8,143 nucleotides of DNA from Verrucomicrobiota bacterium. Lineage in GTDB: Bacteria > Verrucomicrobiota > Verrucomicrobiia > Verrucomicrobiales > DEV007. Positions 5,898-8,143 of this stretch are shown here, piece after piece. The first letter of the stretch is position 1; every line of letters starts with the position of its first letter. The notes beneath the pieces were generated by a model. The model searched no databases and had not been told where the DNA came from. It saw only the letters and a list, made by a program, of their open reading frames with translations. The translations under genes and the position numbers were made by a program. The stretch is from NCBI GenBank assembly GCA_020630835.1, contig JAHDIL010000063.1, positions 1 through 8,143 of the forward strand. The letters are read 5' to 3'.

Positions 5898-7323
5898 CAG
5901 GGCCTCCTCTTTCGCGTTCGCGGACGAGGCCCATTTCTTTTAGCTTTCGTTGCATGGTGCGCCGAGAGAGACCTAAAAGGTCAGCGGCCTCAGTTCGATT
6001 GTTATCCGTCCGCTCTAGCGCTAGCTTGATGAAACGTTCTTCCATTTTTGCCAAGTTGAGATCGCCGTCGAGGGCAGCAGAATATAGGGAGGGCGACTGA
6101 TCGTTGTTAGCCGGCCCCGTGGCGCTCCGCAACGAAACAAGACTGCCATCGGTAATAAACCTAGGGAGATGTCGGACGCCGATTTTTTTCCCCGTTGCCA
6201 TTACTACACCATGTTCGATCGCCGTGCGCAGCTCCCGGACGTTGCCGGGCCAGTTGTAGTCCAGTAGGAGTTGAGCCGCCTCGGTGGTGAGTTCCATGTG
6301 CGACTTGCTGTTTTCCTTCATGAATTCTTGCAAGAATGCGTCGACCAGCAGCACGATGTCCTCCTTTCGCTCACGTAGGGGGGGCATCTTGATGGAGACA
6401 ACGTTTAGGCGAAAGAAGAGGTCATCGCGAAAGGTGCCCTCTTTTACCATTTCGCCAAGGTTCTTGTTAGTAGCCGCGACGACCCTGACATCTACCTTGA
6501 TGGGCTTGTTGCTGCCGAGCCGTTCGATTGTTCGTTCGCCGATAGCACGCAGCAGTTTTACCTGTGTGTTGAGATCGATTTCTCCGATTTCATCGAGGAA
6601 AAGAGTCCCGCCATTTGCTTCTTCAAAACGTCCTGCCCGTCTTTCGGTCGCTCCGGTAAAAGCGCCCTTCTCATGGCCAAAGAGTTCGCTCTCTAGTAGT
6701 TGGTCGCTTAGAGCGGCGCAATGAACGGTGACCAGTTTTGATTTCGGTCGACCGCTCAGATGGTGGATGGCTCTGCTAACGAGCTCTTTACCGGTTCCAC
6801 TTTCTCCCTCGATAAGGACAGTGGCTCGTGAGGGGGCGACTTGCTTGATCGTTTCGAATACAGGCACCATGGACTGCGAAGAGCCGACGATGTTCTCGAC
6901 CTGATAGCGCGTCGAGACCTGCTCTCGCAGTGATACGTTCTCCTTCTCTACCTTGCGGCTTCGAAGGGCACGTTTGATGACAATTTCCAGCTCATCGATA
7001 TTTAGAGGCTTGCTGACATAGTCGTAAGCTCCTCGTTTCATGGCTTCGACTGCGGTGGCGGTCGAGCCATAGGCAGTCATGAGAATGCCCACGGGAGGCC
7101 TTGGGCGCGCCTGGCTGCTCGCGAGTAGCTCCATGCCATCTTCGCCGCCTAGGCGCAGGTCCACGAGAAGGACGTCAATGGGCTCACTCTTGAGAATTTG
7201 CTCTGCTTCCTCGCTGTTCGCTGCGATGTAGACATCAAACTCATCCTCTAAGGACAGGCGTAGTCCTTCTCGTGTGTTCTTTTCATCATCAACGATGAGG
7301 AGAGTGGCGTCAGAAAAATCCAT
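5890..7323 (-). CDS. Sigma-54-dependent response regulator, NtrC family
   Basis: This is a phosphorylation-activated transcription factor that uses ATP hydrolysis to open sigma-54 RNA polymerase promoters. Numbered from the ATG at 7323 (477 residues), the receiver domain covers 7-120, with Asp12-Asp13, the phospho-acceptor Asp55 (LLVDLRLGG), Thr83 and Lys105. The AAA+ domain covers about 143-380, with Walker A GESGTGKE (173-180), the sigma-54-contacting GAFTGA loop (220-225), Walker B LFLDE (241-245), and NWPGNVRELR (357-366). A Fis-type helix-turn-helix occupies 441-465. All key residues are intact. The frame stays open upstream to a GTG at 7413, but those 30 residues are basic and unlike a receiver, so the ATG is preferred despite having no Shine-Dalgarno. 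No partner histidine kinase is seen. It is the first gene of an operon with DUF2288 and dus. Target promoters are unknown. Confidence 0.96.
   Translation of the reverse strand: MDFSDATLLIVDDEKNTREGLRLSLEDEFDVYIAANSEEAEQILKSEPIDVLLVDLRLGGEDGMELLASSQARPRPPVGILMTAYGSTATAVEAMKRGAYDYVSKPLNIDELEIVIKRALRSRKVEKENVSLREQVSTRYQVENIVGSSQSMVPVFETIKQVAPSRATVLIEGESGTGKELVSRAIHHLSGRPKSKLVTVHCAALSDQLLESELFGHEKGAFTGATERRAGRFEEANGGTLFLDEIGEIDLNTQVKLLRAIGERTIERLGSNKPIKVDVRVVAATNKNLGEMVKEGTFRDDLFFRLNVVSIKMPPLRERKEDIVLLVDAFLQEFMKENSKSHMELTTEAAQLLLDYNWPGNVRELRTAIEHGVVMATGKKIGVRHLPRFITDGSLVSLRSATGPANNDQSPSLYSAALDGDLNLAKMEERFIKLALERTDNNRTEAADLLGLSRRTMQRKLKEMGLVRERERGGPDE
5903..5908 (-). promoter_or_regulatory. Strong Shine-Dalgarno for the DUF2288 gene
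   Basis: AGGAGG on the minus strand, 5 nt before ATG 5897, lies inside the last codons of the upstream regulator gene. It is the only full-length Shine-Dalgarno seen in this window and fixes the start of the DUF2288 gene. Confidence 0.75.
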
Positions 7324-7461
7324 GCAGTTTTGTGGGCGGGTAAGATTGCCCCGTGCCGAGGAGAATCGCAAATAGGAAACGAGGGGCGCTAGGAAAGCTT
7401 GAGCGCGGATCACCTGAGTAAACGCCTTGACTGACAGCTTGCCCCTTTTACCCTTCCACCC
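7324..7461. other. Divergent intergenic region
   Basis: These 138 bp separate the regulator start (minus) from the thioredoxin-like gene (plus) and must hold promoters for both, unless the regulator begins at the GTG at 7413. A TTGACT lies at 7427-7432 on the plus strand, but no good -10 follows at the right spacing. I see no sigma-54 (GG-N10-GC type) promoter, clear palindrome or RNA gene. Confidence 0.4.
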
Positions 7462-8049
7462 ATGGCTGAAGTTCCTTCTACATTTACTCTTAAAGTTGGG
7501 GAAAGTGCTCCCAATTTTACCCTTCGGGATGGCACAGGCACCGAGTTTTCGCTCGGTGACTTAGCTGATGGCAAGCAGGCTGTTCTGATTGCCTTTGTCT
7601 GTAACCATTGCCCCTTCGTGGTGCACTTGGCCGATGAATTTGGCCGTCTGGCTCGCGATTTCGAGGGGCGCGGTATCCAGACGATTGCTATTAGTGCGAA
7701 TGACGTAGAGAAATATCCACAGGATGGACCGGAGGAGATGGTCGCGTTCGCGCGTGAGTCTGGATGGAATTTTCCCTACCTTTTTGATGAGAGCCAGGAA
7801 GTCGCCAAGGCCTACGCTGCCGCGTGCACACCTGACTTTTACCTTTTCGACGCTGAGTTGAAACTAGCTTACGCTGGTCAGTTCGACGACTCTCGGCCTG
7901 GTGGGCGTGGTGGTGCGCCCATCGGCACAGATTTGCGAGCAGCCTGTGAGGCAGTGCTCATTGATGAGGTTGCCCCAGAGCCGTGGTATCCGTCCAGTGG
8001 GTGCAACATCAAGTGGAAGCCTGGCCACGAGCCCGACTATTTTGGATAG
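7462..8049 (+). CDS. Thioredoxin-like / AhpC-TSA family protein with CNHC motif
   Basis: This 195-residue protein has a thioredoxin fold of the AhpC/TSA-Redoxin type. Residues 12-33 (VGESAPNFTLRDG, then FSLGDL) form the typical N-terminal strand-turn region. The redox motif is Cys47-Asn-His-Cys50 in FVCNHCPFVVH. The cis-proline loop is Thr123-Pro124 in ACTPDFYLFD, with an extra Cys122 next to it. A fourth cysteine, Cys181, lies in the C-terminal SSGCNIKWKPG tail, a feature of this subfamily. There is no signal peptide or membrane anchor, so it should act in the cytoplasm, as a disulfide reductase or peroxiredoxin-like enzyme; the substrate cannot be told. The start ATG has no Shine-Dalgarno, but the protein begins where the family does. 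It is divergent from the regulator gene and followed by a gap. Confidence 0.88.
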   Translation: MAEVPSTFTLKVGESAPNFTLRDGTGTEFSLGDLADGKQAVLIAFVCNHCPFVVHLADEFGRLARDFEGRGIQTIAISANDVEKYPQDGPEEMVAFARESGWNFPYLFDESQEVAKAYAAACTPDFYLFDAELKLAYAGQFDDSRPGGRGGAPIGTDLRAACEAVLIDEVAPEPWYPSSGCNIKWKPGHEPDYFG

Positions 8050-8143
8050 GGGCGCTCCAGCGTGAGCTCGTTTTGGTGCTGCCTAAAGTAAGAAAGTAAG
8101 GGAGAGAAAAGAAAACGCGTTCTCCTAGGGCGCCGAGGCGAGC
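8050..8143. other. Intergenic tail without recognisable gene
   Basis: A weak GCTC/GAGC pairing followed by TTTT lies just after the thioredoxin-like stop (about 8055-8076) but is too short to call a terminator. An AACGCGTT palindrome lies near 8115-8122. No start of a neighbouring gene can be supported before the window ends. Confidence 0.3.

Noticed and set aside
6284..6724. Plus-strand open frame of 146 codons
   Set aside because: It is antisense to the AAA+ domain of the sigma-54 regulator and very rich in Ser and Arg.
7324..7413. N-terminal extension of the response regulator to a GTG start
   Set aside because: The 30 added residues are basic and unlike any receiver domain start. The ATG at 7323 places the receiver fold at the usual distance from the N-terminus.
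1..8143. CRISPR arrays, tRNA or rRNA genes, insertion sequences
   Set aside because: I found no regularly spaced repeats, no cloverleaf or rRNA-like stretches, and no transposase frame or terminal repeats around one.

Overview
The window looks like a chromosomal segment of a Verrucomicrobiota-like bacterium, possibly from the Opitutales or Puniceicoccales. This placement rests on the style of the NuoB, NuoC, dihydrouridine synthase and DUF1015 proteins and on a moderate GC content. It is a judgement by eye, not a tree. The right three quarters are compact housekeeping genes. The left 1.4 kb looks like accessory DNA.

Left part (1-1457). A Fic-domain AMP-transferase on the minus strand runs off the left edge. 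Just upstream of it is a 14-bp inverted repeat that overlaps a plausible promoter. Behind that, on the same strand, lies a broken reading frame resembling the C-terminal end of RepC-type replication initiators, probably a relic of a plasmid or integrated element. An intergenic stretch with a good TATAAT box then leads rightwards into a DUF1015-family gene (1458-2693).

Middle part (2694-4525, plus strand). A perfect 18-bp match to the published Rex operator, TTGTGAA-N4-TTCACAA, lies 70 bp upstream of nuoB and nuoC, which encode two core subunits of respiratory complex I. Rex senses the NADH/NAD+ ratio, so the site and the genes fit each other. A short hairpin with a T-run lies between operator and nuoB. 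The pair has neither nuoA before it nor nuoD after it. It is followed by a small PGPGW-type membrane protein gene.

Right part (4522-8049). A tightly overlapping minus-strand operon encodes, in order of transcription, a sigma-54-dependent NtrC-family response regulator, a DUF2288 protein and a tRNA-dihydrouridine synthase. It converges on the membrane protein gene with overlapping stop codons. Divergent from it, on the plus strand, is a cytoplasmic thioredoxin-like/AhpC-TSA-like protein with a CNHC redox motif. The last 94 bp hold no recognisable gene.

Two items deserve most attention: the Rex box in front of an isolated nuoBC pair, and the Fic/promoter/RepC-relic cluster at the left edge. 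No clearly new multi-gene system is visible.
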